The position numbers and the translations under genes were made by a program. A DNA stretch of 64,000 nucleotides from NCBI GenBank assembly GCA_027484825.1, contig JAIXSE010000002.1:1-64000 (forward strand), read 5' to 3'. The DNA is from Rubrivivax sp. (GTDB lineage Bacteria > Pseudomonadota > Gammaproteobacteria > Burkholderiales > Burkholderiaceae_C). Below the pieces are notes generated by a model. That model saw only the letters and a program-made list of their open reading frames with translations, had not been told where the DNA came from and made no database searches. Below, one piece after another: positions 61,783-64,000 of the stretch (its first letter is position 1; every line of letters starts with the position of its first letter).

Positions 61783-62959
61783 GTGGAGTCAAAAGTGCGC
61801 CTTGTTAGGCAGGTCAATCACCTGTTATTCCCCAGGTGCTGGGATTACTTGTCGCTTCGCGTCGTTGCAGGTGGCCTTCGTCGCGACCGCTCCTTGCTGC
61901 TTCTCAAATTGGCTTTCTGTTGTATGTGATTTAGGTGTCAGGCTGCAACCCCCAGAGGTGGGAGGTGGAGTTCGCCGCGGGGGCTCCCCATGTGTTCGAC
62001 AGGCTGCTTGACTCAACTGCGACTACCTCACAGTCTTCAATAAACTACTCAACTGCCAGTCTCTTGCCTTGATTGCGGCCTCCGCTTGCAGGTCAGCGTC
62101 TGCACCTACAGGCGCTGCTATCGGCATTCGGGTCAACCGGGCCTCAGCACTCGTTTCCTAGAACGATTCCCCGCGAGTTTTCGTCCTGAAGATGCGGTTC
62201 AGCGGCGCCCCGGTACGGCCGTATCTGAAGAGGTCAGCAAGCTTAGCCAGTCAGGCGCGGCTGATGGGCGCACAAACTTCGAGCCGAGCACCCGCCTGAA
62301 GCGCACCCCTTTCGCAAAGTATGAGGAGGGTGTATGCCTCGGAAATAGCGCTGCTTTCACAACTACCTGCGTCGCGCTTGGCTAGGTGCAAGTCGTCCAG
62401 TCCAGATGGCACCAAGGTCTTGGTCCGGCTACGGCCTGCTTGGTCTCGCTCACTTCCGCGGCGACCGCATTTGCGCCGTCACAAGCAAAAAGTCGGCTGA
62501 GATGCAGACTTCCTGTGCAACGCTGCTGCGAAATCGCAACATTCCCCTGCCATCACCATGCTGCGCACAAAAATGATTCGTCTGCCATATTTTCGCCGGC
62601 ATCAAAATATTTATCGTTAAATGATTCCATCATTTGTGTCCGAAATATTCAAACCGGCATGAATAAATACTGTCAGCTAACCCGAAGATAACTCGCAGTG
62701 TAACTCGTCCACTGGGGGCGGAATTAGAGATGTCCTGCACGGACTGCAGTTGTGTAATAGTGGCTGTGTTACCTACTTGAAGCCTTCGGTGGGACGCATC
62801 GTGCATCTCTGGTTGGGGCGACATTCGAAATCAAGTGGTAACTGGTTTTAAAGACTTTATTACCCTTGGTGAGATAACTAGAGGCGCCCGCGTCCTTGAT
62901 ATTCCAAGTACGGAGTGCTCGATACCGATTGTTAAGAGAAAAGCACACCTGTGGGGCAC
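61783..62959. other. 1.2-kb region without a supported gene
   Basis: No frame combines a start, ribosome site and protein-like composition. The second half (~62540-62960) is clearly AT-richer and has related blocks GCCGGCATCAAAATATTT and ACCGGCATGAATAAATAC about 65 bp apart. This is the upstream region of the recombinase gene and may hold its promoter, an H-NS nucleation area or recombinase binding sites. Confidence 0.45.
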
Positions 62960-64000
62960 ATGCACGCCAGTTCCTCAATAATTAGAACCGAAACCGTCGT
63001 GGTTCTTGACCGCCTGCGAGCTGGGAACCCGACAGCGATGGTCATCGTCGGTGACCAACCCTTTGCCCAGCTTCTAACATTCTTCCGGGAGCGCGGCCTC
63101 TCGCTTTCAGCTGAGCGTGCCTATGCGCAATCGCTGGCTAGGTTCATTGAATGGTTGTCCGTGCGCGCCGAGGAATTCTGGCCACAGGAGAGCAGAGGAC
63201 TCATCTACACCGCCTTTGCATATGACCTTTTGTTCGGAACGTATCGGGACGGCGAGGACATGCTGGGTTTGAACTGGGCAGCCACCAGTCAGAAGAACGT
63301 CTCCCGACTAACGCGTTGCCTCGTCGAATTCAGCGACTGGCTTGCCGAGCGCAGCGGCTCCGCGGCGTTGAACCCGATGCAGCCAGGCGCCACGTTTTCG
63401 GACCAGTTGCTGTTCTGGCGTCGATGGAACAAGTGGAAGACCGGCTCTCTGCTGTCGCACATCAAGAGTCGTAACCGTGCTGTGCCGAAGGCCCAGGTGG
63501 CGCGGCGTATGACCACGCCCGGGCGGCGCAACACAGTCCTTCAGGAGGTCAAAGCCTTCCCGGAGGAACACATCGATGCATTGCTTTGGCGCGGCTTCAT
63601 TAACCCAGGAAAACAGGAAGCTGTCCAGCCTTGGGTGAAGTGCAATCTGCGCGACCTCCTCATCACGCTGCTCTGTCTGTACGGCGGATGCCGGGAAAGC
63701 GAGCCGATGCACTTGTGGGTTGATGACGTCTTCGTCGACCCAGCCAATCCTGACCTTGCGTTGGTGCTCATCCACGAGCCGCACGATGGTCTGGTGGACT
63801 ATGTGGACCCGTTGACCGGAACCAAGCGAAAGACCAATCGCGCGGACTATCTGCAGCGCTTCTGTAGCGGCAAGAAACCGTTGACCCTAGAAACCGGCCG
63901 GCGTCACGCCGGATGGAAGGGCAACCTGCTGACCCACCGTGACCGAAATGCCTTCCAAGTGTTCTGGGTTGACCGGAACGCCGGGCGAGTGTTCCTAACT
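62960..64000 (+). CDS. Tyrosine-recombinase-like protein resembling GmtY (3' end outside window)
   Basis: The frame is open from ATG 62960 to the last base, 347 codons without a stop. An N-terminal core-binding-like domain (LLTFFRERGLSLSAERAYAQSLARFIEWL) is followed by a linker and a catalytic-domain start: LRDLLITLLCLYGGCRESEPMHLWVDDV, equivalent to the first-Arg region of tyrosine recombinases. Further: NRADYLQRFC and GRRHAGWKGNLL. The long insertion between these blocks and the GWK segment resembles GmtY of gamma-mobile-trio islands, by recollection. The catalytic Tyr would be beyond the window. Likely the recombinase of this island. Confidence 0.7.
   Translation, partial: MHASSSIIRTETVVVLDRLRAGNPTAMVIVGDQPFAQLLTFFRERGLSLSAERAYAQSLARFIEWLSVRAEEFWPQESRGLIYTAFAYDLLFGTYRDGEDMLGLNWAATSQKNVSRLTRCLVEFSDWLAERSGSAALNPMQPGATFSDQLLFWRRWNKWKTGSLLSHIKSRNRAVPKAQVARRMTTPGRRNTVLQEVKAFPEEHIDALLWRGFINPGKQEAVQPWVKCNLRDLLITLLCLYGGCRESEPMHLWVDDVFVDPANPDLALVLIHEPHDGLVDYVDPLTGTKRKTNRADYLQRFCSGKKPLTLETGRRHAGWKGNLLTHRDRNAFQVFWVDRNAGRVFLT

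Larger units (their letters stand above)
45956..64000. mobile_element. Genomic island, left end in view, right end outside the window
   Basis: From 45956 on, base composition drops visibly, codon use is less GC-biased, and gene content switches to nucleases, ATPases, an H-NS-like protein, a protease, unknowns and a recombinase gene at the right edge. The left end cuts a chromosomal endonuclease gene and carries an inverted repeat. No conjugation, phage structural or replication genes are seen in the visible ~18 kb. Its cargo looks like a defence island. Confidence 0.8.

Overview
The window reads as chromosome of a GC-rich Burkholderiales bacterium, most like the Roseateles/Mitsuaria/Rubrivivax group. 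This rests on the hscA-fdx end of an ISC operon followed by tsaD, dense codon-biased coding, and the particular set of stress proteins (CsbD, PRC-barrel, PA2169-type, YqjD/YqjE-like, hemerythrin). The genus is an inference; no rRNA or tRNA gene is in view.

Region 1 (1-9.7 kb) is mostly core: 3' end of hscA, fdx, tsaD, a periplasmic binding protein, an MFS exporter, an orphan LuxR-type response regulator, small stress proteins and a YihY membrane protein. Region 2 (9.9-14.5 kb) holds low-complexity proteins: a Gly/Gln/Tyr-rich prion-like protein, an exported Asn/Thr-rich protein, a Pro/Gly-rich protein and an effector-like protein. Region 3 (14.5-32.5 kb) is regulatory and envelope-related: two hybrid histidine kinases, a sigma54-activator response regulator, a receiver-only protein, topoisomerase IB overlapping tail-to-tail with a HAD phosphatase, a short-chain dehydrogenase, a YqjD/YqjE-like operon, an AI-2E-family permease and a stand-alone rpoN. 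Region 4 (32.6-40.2 kb) has an unrecognised 482-aa protein, an MscS channel and three tandem paralogous genes of about 480-550 aa with no recognised family. Region 5 (40.2-45.5 kb) is a translationally coupled trehalose operon (small gene, membrane-anchored otsA, otsB), followed by a PAS-like gene and a hemerythrin gene.

At 45,955/45,956 the chromosome is interrupted. A DNA/RNA non-specific endonuclease gene is cut just upstream of its conserved HLTPARDM block. Foreign, lower-GC DNA begins with an inverted repeat (15-bp arms, 6-bp spacer) that looks like a tyrosine-recombinase crossover site. From there to the right edge the DNA is a genomic island: an XRE regulator with a palindromic operator candidate; two small unknown genes; a five-gene same-strand cluster (PD-(D/E)xK-like protein, two unknowns, OLD-family ATPase/TOPRIM nuclease, Mrr-like nuclease fused to a STAND NTPase); an H-NS-like silencer flanked by an intact and a broken copy of one gene family; a three-gene cluster (protein with a ParB-like GHTRL motif, a protein with an HEPN-like Rx4H motif, a trypsin-like protease); two minus-strand unknowns; about 1.2 kb without a clear gene; and the 5' part of a recombinase resembling GmtY of gamma-mobile-trio islands.

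The best candidates for undescribed systems are the 48.3-55.7 kb nuclease/ATPase operon, the 57.5-60.7 kb ParB-like/HEPN-like/protease operon, and the 35.4-40.2 kb tandem paralogues. All functional calls are from reading motifs; no database search was run.
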